A stretch of 64,000 nt of DNA, taken from contig NC_087078.1 in NCBI RefSeq assembly GCF_026151205.1, positions 18,493,118 through 18,557,117 on the forward strand, in the 5' to 3' direction. Origin of the DNA: Bolinopsis microptera (Eukaryota; Ctenophora; Tentaculata; Lobata; Bolinopsidae). The position numbers and the translations under genes are program-made. Position 1 is the first letter of the stretch. Each line of letters opens with the position of its first letter. A model generated the notes under the pieces. It ran no database searches and was not told the origin of the DNA. It worked only from the letters and a program-made list of their open reading frames with translations. Positions 1 to 13,165 of the stretch are shown piece after piece.

Positions 1-2407
1 GCCCCAGGAGGAGGAGGAGGACTGGGGAGGAGGAGGACTGTTGAGGACTGATGAGGAGAACTGAGGACAATGAGGAGGAGTAGGAGGAGGACTGAGGAAG
101 GGAGGATCAGGAAGACCCAAGAGGAGGACCCAGGAGGAGGAGGAGGAGGAGGACCCAGGAGGAGGAGGAGGACTGAGGAGGACTGAGGAGGAGGACTGAC
201 GATGACTGAGAAGGAGGAGGACTGAGGAGTACTGAGGAGGATGGCTGAGGAGGATGGCTGAGGAGGATGACTGAGAGGGAGGAGGAGGAGGACTCAGGAG
301 GAAAAGGAGGAGGAGGACTCAGGAGGAGGACTTAGGAGAAATGAGAAGGAGGACTGAGGAAAACTGAGGAGGAGGAGGAGGAGGACTGAATAGGAGGAGG
401 AGAAGGAGGGGGACTGGGAGAGGACTGAGGAGGAGGAGGACTGATGAGAAGGATGAGGAGGAGGACTGAGGAGGAGGACTGAGGACCGAGAAGGAAGAGG
501 AGGAGGATGAAGAGGAGGAGGAGGACCCAGGAGGAGGAGGACTGAGGAGGAGGACTGAGGAGGACTGAGGAGGATGGCTGAGGAGGATGGCTGAGGAGGA
601 TTTTTTTTAAATTTTTTTTTAAAAGAGAGGCTGGGCCTGGTTGGCCCACTAGAGGATAGCATATGAATGCTTTGCCTACCTCTGGGGTATGGCAGTCCTG
701 TGGGAGGATGCCAGTAGAATCAAGATGTGTTATCAAGGATGATGGTAAGTGTTGTGGGGTGTGTCATAGATAAACGCTTAAGTGGTGGTTGAGTGTGGAA
801 GAGAGAGGCTGAGGAGGATGGCTGAGAGGGAAGAGGAGGAGGAGGAGGAGGAGGACTCAGGTCAGGAGGAGGAGGAGGAGGACTGAGGAGGACTGAGAAG
901 GAGGAGGACTGAGGAGGAGGAGGAGGACTGAATAGGAGGAGGAGGAGGGGGACTGGGGGAGGACTGAGGAGGAGGATGGAGGACTGAGGAGAAGGATGAG
1001 GAGGAGGACTGAGGAGGACTGAGGAGGAAGAGGAGGAGGAGGGGGACTGGGGGAGGACTGAGGAGGAGGATGGAGGACTGAGGAGAAGAATGAGGAGGAG
1101 GACTGAGGACTGAGGAGGAACAGGAGGAGGATGAAGAGGAGGAGGAGGACCCAGGAGGAGGACCCTGGAGGAGGACTCAGGAGGAGGAGGAGGACTGGGG
1201 AGGAGGAGGACTGTTGAGGACTGATGAGGAGGACTGAGGACGAGGAGGAGGAGTAGGAGGAGGACTGAGGAGGGGAGGAGGAAGAGGACTGAGGAAGATC
1301 AGGAAGACCCAGGAGGAGGAGGAGGAAGAGTAGTCCTCGGAGGAGGAAGCATCTAAATGTTATTTCCATTTTTGTCCGTTTTTGTCCGTTTTTGTCCGCT
1401 CTATTTTTTGTCCGTTTTGATAATATAGGGTACCGAACGGTGGAGGAGGACTGAGGAGGGGAGGAGGAAGAGGACTGGGGAGGATCAGGAAGACCCAGGA
1501 GGAGGACCCAGGAGGAGGAGGAGGAGGAGGACCCAGGAGGAGGTGGAGGACTGAGGAGGACTGAGGAGGAGGACTGACGATGACTGAGAATGAGGAGGAC
1601 TGAGGAAGATGGCTGAGGAGGATGGCTGAGGAGGATGACTGAGAGGGAGGAGGAGGAGGAGGACTCAGGAGGAGGACTCAGGAGGAAGAGGAGGAGGACT
1701 CAGGAGGAGGAGGACTTAGGAGAAATGAGAAGGAGGACTGAGGAGAACTGAGGAGGAGGAGGAGGAGGACTGAATAGGAGGAGGAGAAGGAGGGGGACTG
1801 GGAGAGGACTGAGGAGGAGGAGGACTGATGAGAAGAATGAGGAGGAGGACTGAGGAGGAGGAGGACTGAGGACCGAGGAGGAAGAGGAGAAGGATGAAGA
1901 GGAGGAGGAGGACCCAGGAGGAGGAGGACTGAGGAGGAGGACTGAGGAGGATGGCTGAGGAGGATGACTGAGAGGGAAGAGGAGGAGGAGGAGGAGGAGG
2001 AGGACTCAGGAGGAGGAGGAGGAGGACTGAGGAGGACTGAGAAGGAGGAGGACTGAGGAGGAGGAGGAGGAGCACTGAATAGGAGGAGGAGGAGGGGGAC
2101 TGGGGGAGGACTGAGGAGGAGGATGGAGGACTGAGGAGAAGGATGAGGAGGAGGACTGAGGAGGACTGAGGACTGAGGAGGAAGAGGAGGAGGATGAAGA
2201 GGAGGAGGATGAAGAGGAGGAGGAGGACCCAGGAGGAGGACTCAGGAGGAGGAGGAGGACTGGGGAGGAGGAGGAATTTTGAGGACTGATGAGGAGGACT
2301 GAGGACGAGGAGGAGGAGTAGGAGGAGGACTGAGGAGGGGAGGAGGAAGAGGACTGAGGAAGATCAGGAAGACCCAGGAGGAGGAGGAAGAGTAGGAGGA
2401 GGAAGCA
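1..2407. repeat. Homopurine GGA/GGACTGA tandem array
   Basis: The plus strand is almost entirely G and A, built from AGGAGGAGGACTGAGGAGG-like units of variable length. It is broken at about 601-810 by a normal-composition island starting with a T/A run, and at 1346-1440 by a block of GTCCG repeats. Longer blocks are themselves repeated: the segment around 860-1350 recurs at about 2020-2405. The minus strand is open in several frames and would give Ser/Pro/Leu runs, which I treat as low complexity and not as genes. The array continues off the left edge. Confidence 0.9.
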
Positions 2408-2715
2408 TCTAAATGTTATTTCTATTTTTGTCCGTTTTTGTCCATTTTTGTCCGCTCTATTTTTTGTCTGTTTTGAAAATATACGGTACCGAACGGACAA
2501 AAAACATGATCCCCTATAACAGCAAAAATTGAACATTTTATTTAGCAATTTAGGTGTCTATTAATGTCCCCTAATTTCCATCTTTGTCCGCCAATGTCCG
2601 CCTATGTCCGCCTATGTCCGTCTATGTCCGCCTATGTCCGCCCATGTCCGCCTATGTCCGCCTATGTCCGCCTATGTCCGCCTATGTCCTGTCCTTTTTG
2701 GATTCTATGAGACAA
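2408..2715 (+). repeat. GTCCG decamer arrays (TTTTTGTCCG and TATGTCCGCC)
   Basis: Around 2425-2480 the unit TTTTTGTCCG repeats a few times, and 2583-2690 is a run of about eleven TATGTCCGCC-type 10-bp units. The same T-rich unit sits at 1368-1420 inside the purine array, followed in both places by a shared stretch ending GGTACCGAACGG. The two GTCCG blocks therefore belong to one repeat family interspersed with the purine array. No gene is seen. Confidence 0.8.
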
Positions 2716-2739
2716 GCGGACATAGACGGACGTGACACC

Positions 2740-2762
2740 CCGCCCCCCCCCCCCCCCCCCAT
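2740..2762. repeat. Poly-C tract
   Basis: An interrupted C homopolymer of about 20 bases directly follows the GTCCG decamers. Length is likely unreliable in the assembly. Confidence 0.9.
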
Positions 2763-2895
2763 TTTTTGAGTTGACAAATGCCTCGAACCAGTGGTGGTAC
2801 TAAGTCATACCAGAAGGAAGTATTTAACTTGGACACTCAGTGACTGAGCTATAAAGGCCAACGTATGGGTACTGACTTTTGGCCCACCCTATATA

Positions 2896-3951
2896 TACTC
2901 CATCGCTAGAAAAGAGTATTTGTTCAATTTAGATAATCAATTTAATTGGTGTAAAAAGAATGTTAGAATGATACGCTCCCCACTTTAAAGCTTTAACTAG
3001 GTGCTTCTGCATGCTTTTATGGCAACAAAATACCAACAAGTAACAACGTAGTAACATAAAACATGTCCTCAGCGGTCAAACCAGTTGGTAATCTACCATA
3101 TTAGTCATTATCATTGGTCAACATAAGTTAAAACAGAAATAGAAATTGGAAAATTTGTTTGACCAGCCCCACATGTAAAATTGTTACAACAAGTGAAACA
3201 AAGAGGGTGACGTATATGTGCATTGGTGGATCAATTGGCCGGTAGATAGATAGATAGAAAGGGTTATTAAAAAGTGCCATATGTATTCAATATTAGTTGC
3301 CGATACTTTCTGTTATCTAGATACTTTCAAATTGATAAGAAGACATACCAATCTTATCTGTAAAGGTAGAATGCCAAAATTGTATTAATCACGGATGACA
3401 ATTTTTAACAGCCCTAGCCTTTCGATCCATCTACATTTTAATAATATACCAATTCCATCACAAGTAGATGATTATAAGAAGCAATAAAACAGCACAATAA
3501 AAGGACTTGCAGTGGTATTATGGTATAATTAACTCGGTAAAATCAGACGTTTCACTTTTTAAAAAACGTGAAATCGGGTTTTGCGCATGTGTGTTAAATG
3601 AATGCAATATAAAAATCACTCACAACTCGCATCGAATATTAAAACAAAAATTAAAACTAGTTAACACAACAAATGGACACTTATAATTTCATATTCTACA
3701 TAATATGTGCTTCAAAACTTGTCTGATTGATCACTCAACCCCTTTCTAATGTACTTGCCTCTGAACTATAACCTCAGCAGCACTAATATAACATATATGG
3801 TCACTTGAAATCGAGTAATGGCAATAAAATCATACTAAATGTTCTCAAAAAATGTTTAAGTTTAGTTTAAACTTGTGTACAAAAAACGTTTTACGAAACT
3901 AGCAGCAGCTATGAAACATAATATCATAAGAACATTCCAAGCTGAATTCTA
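2896..3951 (-). repeat. Orphan copy of the ARF upstream region
   Basis: This segment matches, with small indels, the sequence immediately upstream of the ARF start codon at 6806-7877. Shared landmarks in the same order are the start-codon-proximal CATCGCTAGAAAAGAG, a GATA tetranucleotide run, and the GTGAAATCGGGTTTTG motif. The similarity begins almost exactly at the ARF initiation codon, so the copy has upstream sequence but no coding sequence: the frame after its ATG stops after four codons. It is probably a duplicated promoter/5' region. Whether it is transcribed is unknown. Confidence 0.8.
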
Positions 3952-5215
3952 AAGAAATGGTAGCTAGTAGGATTAAAGGATGTTGAATACTCCGCCGACT
4001 ATTTCTACTCTTTAGTGCTTCTCATCGTAAAACACTAAACAACTCAATGTCAGATAACAGTATTATGTTATGCGGTTATATATATTTTAACAAAAGTACA
4101 GGTTTTGCGTATAAAAAGCGTAAAATGCATTATTTTCACATTGGTTCTCTCCTCGAGGCGGGAGAGTTTTCACTTCATTGGTCGAGACACTACTAAGTAA
4201 ACAAAATTGGAAGTACATGTTCTACTACATAACTCATACATTGTACATTTTATACACGTGTACATTGTATAAACACATGTTATTTCTGATCACACTTTTA
4301 TTTCCCTTTTGTGACGGAATACTTCTGGCCGGGTTTCATACCATCTCTGATTGCGCTTCATACTATATCTGATCGATTTGTGATGCGCAACGTGTATCAA
4401 AGTCCAAATAATACCAAATCTTGTCATAAAAGAATATATATTGACAAAGTTCTTTCTTATCTCGTCTATCTTGTCATAAAATCAAAAATAAATGAATTCA
4501 AATTGAAACTTACAATCAAACAGAAACATAAATTGGGGGTGCCGTTGTAAGCACAATTTTCTCAGATTAAAGCACGACATGTGACGTCACTACCCTAACT
4601 AACTGCCCGATTAGCTCAATTTGAACTTACAATGCGATAAACAAAACAGATCCCAGAATTCTAAAGTGAATAATGATTGTCCCGCCGTGCACTGCACTGA
4701 GCGGGCATTATTACGTATGTATAATATCAAATTTTAAATTTATCTACATAGAATTATCTAGTATCTACATAGAATTATTATACAGATCAACATTGCGAAG
4801 AACTCACCATGATCTATTATTTTATAGATTTTATAGATTATTATCCAGTTCCTTATTTAAAGAAATCAGAACACTTCGCTTTAAACTTAACATGGCCCAC
4901 AAAAGTTAACGCTGTAAATCGTAAAAGGATGGCCTATCAAGAACGGTAACCTAACTACCAATGTGATAAGTAATAGTTTCATCTGAATTCGTAAAAAGAG
5001 GGCAAATTGAGGTGCTTACCGTAATTTAAGTTATTTAGTGATCAAAAGAGATAATATATTTAACTATTTAAGTATGATGGATATAGCATTCTTCTGAAAA
5101 AGAAAATCTCGCTCAAACTAATATGTTTCACCTAGGAATACAGTCTTCGGTTTAACAAACAAATGCGTTTCGCCTTTCGGGGGCTTAGATTGCACCAATA
5201 GATAAAATCTGTTAT
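3952..5215. other. No gene recognised (ARF 3' flank)
   Basis: AT-rich sequence with short open frames lacking recognisable domains. The part nearest 5215 presumably includes the ARF 3' UTR, since the ARF stop codon is at 5216-5218 on the minus strand. Confidence 0.6.
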
Positions 5216-6805
<1,590 letters not shown>

Positions 6806-6809
<4 letters not shown>

Positions 6810-7877
6810 CGCTAGAAAAGAGTATTTGTTCAATTTAGATAATCAATTTAATTCTACTACTGGTGTAAAAAGAATGTTAGAATGATACGCTCCCCACTTT
6901 AACTAGGTGCTTCTGCATACTTTTATGGCAACAAAATACCAACAACCTAGTAACATAAAACATGTCCTCAGCGGTCAAACCAGTTGGTAATCTACTATCT
7001 TAGTCATTTACATTAACATTGGTTAACATAAGTTAAAACAGAAATAGAAATTGGAAAATTTGTTTGACCAGCCCCACATGTAAAATTGTTACAACAAGTG
7101 AAACAAAGAGGGTGACGTATATGTGCATTGGTGGATCAATTGGCCGGTAGATAGATAGATAGAAAGGGTTATTAAAAAGTGCCATATGTATTCAATATTA
7201 GTTGCCGATACTTTCTGTTATCTAGATACTTTCAAATTGATAAGAAGACATACCAATCTTATCTGTGAAGGTAGAATGCCACAATTGTATTAATCACGGA
7301 TGACAATTTTTAACAGCCCTTTCAATTCCATCACAAGTAGATGATTATAAGAAGCAATAAAACAGCACAATAAAAGGACTTGCAGTGGTATTATGGTATA
7401 ATTAACTCGGTAAAATCAGACGTTTCGCGTTTAAAAAGACGTGAAATCGGGTTTTGTGCATGTGTGTTAATTTGCTTTATCATGATCCCAATTCTCTACA
7501 AAATAGCACAACTTACGAAAACAAAGTTTTGTTCGAATAAACGTTTAAAAAAACGTGAAATCGGGTTTTGCGCATGTGTGTTAAATGAATGCAATATATT
7601 TTAAAACAAAAATTAAAACTAGTTAACACAACAAATGGACACTTATAATTTCATATTCTACATAATATGTGCTTCAAAACTTGTCTGACTGATCACTCAA
7701 CCCCTTTCTAATGTACTTGCCTCTAAACTGTATCCTCAGCAGCACTAATATAACATATATCACCAATATCGTCACTTGAAATCGAGAAATGGCAATAAAA
7801 TCATACTAAATGTTCTCAAAAAAGGTTAAAACTTGTGTACAAAATACGATTTACGAAACATTCCCAGCTGAATTCTA
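6806..7877 (-). repeat. ARF upstream/promoter region, duplicated at 2896-3951
   Basis: This is the 5' flank of the ARF gene and partner of the orphan copy at 2896-3951. Unlike that copy it carries an internal partial duplication: an element containing CGTGAAATCGGGTTTTG occurs at about 7439 and again at about 7553, separated by some 100 bp. The other copy has only one. The 5' UTR and promoter presumably lie here, but no core promoter element can be placed with confidence. Confidence 0.75.
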
Positions 7878-8208
7878 CATTTTACACTTGGGTGCGATTA
7901 GATTTTGACCGTTTTGTGTACATTTGTACATTATTTCAAATTTTTGTATTATCTTCACGATTACTTTAAAACCTAAACTAACTCGAATCTTAATATTAAC
8001 AATTTTAATAATATAAAGCTTAGACAGCGCAAATATCGTTTTACGAGCCAATTGTCACGTGCGCACATCTGACAAAATGATTATATGTTCAAATTTAAGT
8101 ATTAAATTTAAGCCATAAGCATCTGATTTATCTGAATTTACAATGCTAACCTTTTTCAGCTTGTAACTTTGCAATTTATGCACTAAAATCCTGTCGTTGC
8201 CCAGTAGT
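7878..8208. other. No gene recognised
   Basis: AT-rich intergenic sequence between the ARF upstream duplication and a short dispersed repeat. No coding signal seen. Confidence 0.6.
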
Positions 8209-8296
8209 ATACCTGGGAACCTCAGGTTATTATATTTATGTTCATAATCATAGAATAGAGATTAAGCGGAATGACAGCCTGAGCGCGGCCCAGTAA
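8209..8296 (+). mobile_element. Short dispersed repeat (MITE-like), degenerate copy
   Basis: This about 85-bp unit recurs at 12,734-12,822, at 41,472-41,544 (reverse) and at 55,576-55,657. The family starts near TTACCTGAGGACCCCAGG and ends GAGCGCGGCCCAGTAA. The ends are weakly inverted (TTACCTG against TTACTGG), suggesting a miniature DNA element, but the superfamily is not identifiable. Confidence 0.6.
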
Positions 8297-9486
8297 CCCA
8301 GTAGTTCACATAACCATGTGTCTACGCGTACTGCGTGACGCGCTTGTTTCACAAGTAGAATAGTTGATTGACGATGCGAAGCAAGAATGCTAGTTCGCGC
8401 GGCGCGTCGAAGTCCTCCAAGTAGAATAGCCTCTTGCACCGCCTTCGGCGGTCACGCGCTACTGCAAGCGAGAGAGCTCTGGTTAGAGCAAACCCAATAG
8501 TGTATTGCCCTACAATTATTTATTTTGTATTGACAATAAAATTTCACACATTTTTATTTTTGTTAAGTATAGGAATTTTTAAAGGAAAACAAATTTTTAG
8601 GAAAACAAATTTAAATTTTGGTATTTATTAATAACAATCAAAACATATCATATCATAAAAATAAAGCCGCGCGTTGGTTGACTGCCTCTGTAAGGTGAAT
8701 AATTTAAGCTTGAAGGTGCGCTGCGCATTTACAGAACCTTATGCGGCGATCACATATTCATGAGGACCTGTGAGCGCCAAAATTAATTTAAAGTTTCTAA
8801 AAATCATACATCACTACGAGTTACTCATGCTTTTGGATTATAAGAGTGCGGATTGTCAGGTATTTCATTCATTCATACTTAATCGGTTTAAAGCTGTATA
8901 TTTAGAACTCACTATTGTTTAAACTACGAAAGCAGAACGTAGATAATGGACAATATACCGATGACAATACCAAGGACCCGAGTGCCGCATTGACTTTTCC
9001 GGATCCGTTTTTACCGAAGGCTTATCCACCAGTTACTCATGCTGCATGTATAGTCTGATAATATTTTGTCTTATCTCTAGCAAGCATTCTGTAAATTGAA
9101 GTGTCGTATTTATTATTGAAGAGCCAGCCAACCTCCGCATTATAATCTTTTGTGTGCCAAGTTCGTTTATAAAATCTAATCATATAATAAGATTGATCCA
9201 ATAGTCTATAAGATGAACGGTATATCATAGCTCATCGTTATTAAAATCCGAATGGATGAATTAATCAAGTTATATTCCCTTTCAACACAACTAAATAACA
9301 AACAAATGCTTGCTCACCAGTGGTGACGCAATCGTAGGGGCATGCAGTTGGTTCAGATAACTCTCACCCCGACGACGGCGTCGAGAAATTATCAAATTAT
9401 GCATTTGCGCCATACTGGACACATTTTATATACCGAGTCCAATCACAGAAAGTTAACCAAAAGATAAAAATAAGAGCTCGGATAAA
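8297..9486. other. No gene recognised; GC-rich patch at 8320-8480
   Basis: A CG-dinucleotide-rich patch of about 150 bp (8320-8480) interrupts AT-rich sequence. Open frames here are short and have no recognisable domain. A LINE fragment starts just beyond the right edge. Confidence 0.55.
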
Positions 9487-10235
9487 AAATATACTCTGCA
9501 TTATTGGAATCACATCTTGCTTACGGAATAAGTGTTTGGGGCTCAGCCCTCAAAGACCAACCAAACGATAAGCTGTTCATAACTCAGAAACGTTGTATAA
9601 GAATCCTTTTTGGAGACCTAAATGCATACCTCGACAAACATGCCACTTGTGCACGAGCCAGACCTTATACAAAACAGAGGTTAGGAGCTGCTTTTTTCGA
9701 AAAAGAGCACACCAAGCCCATTTTTAATCGACTAAAATTGCTTACTGTTCAAAACTTGTACAAATACCACTGTATATCCGAGATATTTCGAATTATGAAA
9801 TTTCGCACTCCATACTCGTTGTATTGTACTATAGACTCATCAAAACGTGATACAAGCAATGTCATAATCCTCCCAAGAAAAACCAACACTTTTCTTTATA
9901 TAGCCTCCAAATTGTGGAATAGCATACATAAACGGATTCTAAATGAGAATGGGGAAATCCTCACTACTTCTGTATCTTTGGTTAAATTACGCTGTAAAAG
10001 TATCATCCTGGGATCTCAATCCATCAACAATAATAACACCTGGACTTACCACAACTTTCACATCGCCCCTCACTCAGTCACAGACCAAACCAGTTCATCA
10101 CTGCCGACCCAATATCTATTGAAGTGGCAAAAATTTTCTAGACAAATGACATATCGATATTATTATTGCTGCAGCAGATACAAATACCAACATTATTATA
10201 TTCCGAAACGTTTGAACTTTGAACCTTTAAATTGA
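9487..10235 (+). pseudogene. CR1-like LINE, 3' end of ORF2 (5'-truncated)
   Basis: An open frame of about 245 codons without its own credible start. It begins inside a conserved block LLESHLAYGISVWG, matching the post-reverse-transcriptase region of the larger LINE at 14.8-16.3 kb (there FESHLCYGISVWG). Further shared blocks are TQKRCIRILFGD, TCARARP, EHTKPIFN, LTVQNLYKYHC and SKLWNSIHKRI. The polymerase motifs are missing, so this is a dead 5'-truncated retrotransposon insertion. The frame remains open to its stop, implying a fairly young insertion or little decay. Confidence 0.85.
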
Positions 10236-10929
10236 CTAGGAAAGTCAATCTTCAACTTAACTTTTACTGTTTTAAACAGATATGATGATATTAACGTAAC
10301 TTATTATTTTTCTTTTTTACATACTCCTTCTTAGTGTGGTGACTTGGGGTCCATAAATATAACAATACAAGCTGATAAACCAAAAAGAACAACTGGGGTA
10401 GGTAGGTAGCCCTGGTGGGTGCGTAAACTTTACGGTCTGCTCTCTCCAAGATCAGCCTGCTTCTCCATTTTACCGTGAAGCCTAATTTCTAGTTTTTATA
10501 AAATATACAATGCAATTGCAGGTTTACTAATCTTAATCTACTTAACAACTCAATAGCCCAAGTCACCATACCCGTAGTATATTTCATGGTAATAGAAGAG
10601 CTTTAAAGTTTTTCAAATTGTAGCTATAATTGATTTAAATAAAAATTTGTTGTTTTCTTGAAATCTGTTGTTTTCTTGATATCAACAAAAATCACACGCT
10701 CCAGACGACGGGGGAAGAGAGGAAAGGAAGTAAGCTGCTGGGCTCAACAAATTTTGATAATTGTAAACAAATTTGTTCTTGTGCCCTATAATAATTTGGT
10801 ATTGAGGTATGACCCTGTACTGTGCGTGATAGTGAAAATGAAAGTGAATGTGAATCTATAATGCGAACGAAATGAGTTATGGCCAGACGATTCTTCAATT
10901 TCAAAATAATAAAGTCAAAGGACTCTGTT
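10236..10929. other. No gene recognised
   Basis: The first part may be LINE 3' UTR following the fragment that ends at 10,235. The remainder shows short unsupported open frames only. Confidence 0.5.
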
Positions 10930-12030
10930 TTAAAATACAAGCTCATTCTTATCGAAGTTTAATTCTGTCCATTCTAATTCTTCGTACCTGGACTGTATCT
11001 TGAGTAGCTCACTTTTCAGTGTTACTTTAACTAAGTTCGTTGACTTAGTAAAGCTTATCAAACTGTCAATTTTTCGACAGTTGTTGAGTTGTTCCACATT
11101 TTTGTTGATTGATAAATGAAAGAGGAGGATGGGTTCGGGGTGATGAACTGGTCTGAACGTCTTTGTGATGGTGATCTGTGGAGTAAAGATAGGAGTGAGA
11201 TTGGAGATTCTAATCTGACAATTTTGAACAGTTCTAATAGACATGTGTATTTGTACAGGTTGTGGACGGTAAGAAGGCCGTTCTTGTTAAACAACGGCTT
11301 TGTATGCTCTTTTTCAAAGAATTCCCTTCCTAGGATTTGTTCATCTATACAACGTGTTCTGGCACATGTTCTAAATTTATCTAGATATGCTTCAAGGTCA
11401 CCACATAGTATTCTGATACATTTTTTCTGAGTGATGAAGATAGGTTGAAGCATATTGTTACTCGACCCACCCCATACCGATATTCCAAATCTTAGGTGTT
11501 ATGTGACTCAAATAACGTGTGGTACAATTCTTTATGGTGTTTTTTCGGGATAACGTGTCGTATTCTACTGAGTCTTCCAATCTCACACCTAAGTTTCGAG
11601 TTGAGGGCTCTTATTTGAACATCCCATTTTAGCTTTTCGTCAATAATAACACCTAAAAACTTGGTCTCTTGCTTTATTACCGTATTATTCAGAGTTAGTA
11701 TATATTCTGATTCGTTATCTGCCTCATTATCAGTAGCTGTACGTGACGGATTGAAGTGAATGTAGCAGCATTTCTTTATATTTATATGTAATAGATTGCA
11801 TTTCATGTACTGGTGTAACAAACGGAGAATTTCGTCTGCTCTTTCATACAGTTTTTTTCTACATTCATCTACTACGAATATGTTTGTGTCATCTGCAAAT
11901 AGTATGAACTTGCCCAGATCAGTTGTTCTAAATAAGTCGTTAACATATATTATAAATAGCAAGGGTCCGAGACAAGAGCCTTGGGGAACTCCAAAGAGAA
12001 CAGGCAGCTTGTCAAACTCTTCGCCCAGTA
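10930..12030 (-). pseudogene. CR1-like LINE ORF2 fragment, frameshifted
   Basis: Minus-strand remnant of the same family as the LINE at 14.8-20.7 kb. It starts within the reverse transcriptase palm (GVPQGS at about 11,990), includes the catalytic FADDTNIFVVDE block (about 11,900), then the thumb (ETKFLGVIIDEKLKWD) and the C-terminal region (TQKKCIRILCGD, LTVHNLYKYTCLLE). At least two frame changes, near 11,455-11,490 and 11,060-11,240, split the frame. The last block ends in a stop at 10,930, followed by a TTGACTTTATTATTTT-like 3' end that resembles the tail of the insertion at 16.4-16.8 kb. Inactive. Confidence 0.88.
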
Positions 12031-12094
12031 AATGTGATTGATGAAAAGTATAAAAGCAAATAAACCGATTCTTATATTATTTTAACCCAGGCCT

Positions 12095-12190
12095 CAACGG
12101 GTGATATTTGTAAAATATTTGTTTCAAATATTAGGACCGTCAACGAGTCCAACTCGGCGCGTGTCCTGGTAGGTTATAAACTCACAAGCC
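12095..12190 (+). repeat. Dispersed repeat with AAATATTTG palindrome
   Basis: The segment with CGGGTGATATTTGTAAAAT, then AAATATTTGTTTCAAATATT and TCCAACTCGGCGCG recurs with divergence at 41,695-41,785 and 54,845-54,950. It is probably a decayed transposable element of unknown class. Confidence 0.5.
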
Positions 12191-12360
12191 CAAGCCGAAA
12201 TGATCATTTCATTTATGTTACACCATTAAAAGGATCAACAAACGAGCATGTAATTTAAATTTATTGATTTACGATGTCAATCCTTCGCAGCTCAGTGAGG
12301 CCCAGTGGTGCATTTTGCCGATCTACAGAAGGTTGCGAAAAGGATTATTTGATGCGCGGC

Positions 12361-12514
12361 GCAGCCCAGTAGTGCATGGCGCTACAAATAAATTTATTAC
12401 TTACAAGCCCGTCAAATTTTTAATTTATATTCTTATTAGATGTACCGCCTTAGCAGACAGCAGTATTGTTTAAGGTACATTATTACTTTGTAGCGTGATG
12501 CACTACTGGGCTGC
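12361..12514. mobile_element. Palindromic MITE with about 28-bp terminal inverted repeats
   Basis: The left end GCAGCCCAGTAGTGCATG... through GCTACAAA is mirrored at 12,487-12,514 (TTTGTAGCGTGATGCACTAC...), giving arms of about 28 bp with two or three mismatches around an AT-rich core of about 100 bp. There is no open frame of note. A third, degenerate copy of the arm (GCCCAGTGGTGCAT) lies at about 12,301. Confidence 0.75.
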
Positions 12515-12733
12515 AGCGAGCTGTGAAGGAATGACTTCCTGAATCAAATTATTAATCTTAATATAACAGCACTTTCTTTGTGTACCAAATGGTTTCTTTT
12601 CTGTTGCTGTCGGATTCTTTTTATTAGGCCTACTTGACTGCAGGAGATCTTTGCCTTATACTAATCTTTGCCTTATACTAATCCCCCTGTGATAGACTAC
12701 ACAAGGAATAAATCTTGTGTATCTTAATTTCGG

Positions 12734-12822
12734 TTACCTGAGGACCCCAGGCTATTATGTTCATTAACATTTAGATTAAAATATAGATTTGGCGGAATGA
12801 CAGGCTGAGCGCGGCCCAGTAA
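12734..12822 (+). mobile_element. Short dispersed repeat (MITE-like)
   Basis: Well-preserved copy of the TTACCTGAGGACCCCAGG...GCGGCCCAGTAA family also present at 8209, 41,472 and 55,576. Confidence 0.7.
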
Positions 12823-12897
12823 AATTTCGGCTACACAAGTTGCAAGTTATCAACGCCACCTCTGGATCACATTTGTTGTTCTAACTGAATAGAACTC

Positions 12898-13165
12898 CTA
12901 TCTTACTATATATAAAGCGAGACGATGTATATCCGTACCATTTTACTGACACCACGGCATCAACAATTTAACACGACTTTTCGCAAAAACCGTAAAAGAT
13001 ATAAAACTGAAACCTTTTTGACTGGGTCAAATGTCTTAATGGCATTCAAATCAGCATGAAAAAGAAAAAATAGGCCAATAAACAACAATTTTAGTGCCCA
13101 AAATTTGGATCCCCAAGTGGTGTCAAAAACGCGAATTGAATAGGTAATAATTTATTTAGTCTCTT
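12898..13165 (+). repeat. Dispersed repeat, inverted partner at 21,085-21,345
   Basis: About 260 bp nearly matching the reverse complement of 21,085-21,345. It opens with TATATAAAGCGAGACGATG and includes TTCGCAAAAACCGTAAAAG, then TGACTGGGTCAAATG, and closes with TAGGTAATAATTTATTTAG. The two copies lie on either side of the large LINE in opposite orientation. No coding sequence; class not identified. Confidence 0.8.

Noticed and set aside
294-2548. Long minus-strand Ser/Pro/Leu-rich open frames
   Set aside because: They are translations of the homopurine GGA array; low complexity, no start context, no domain.
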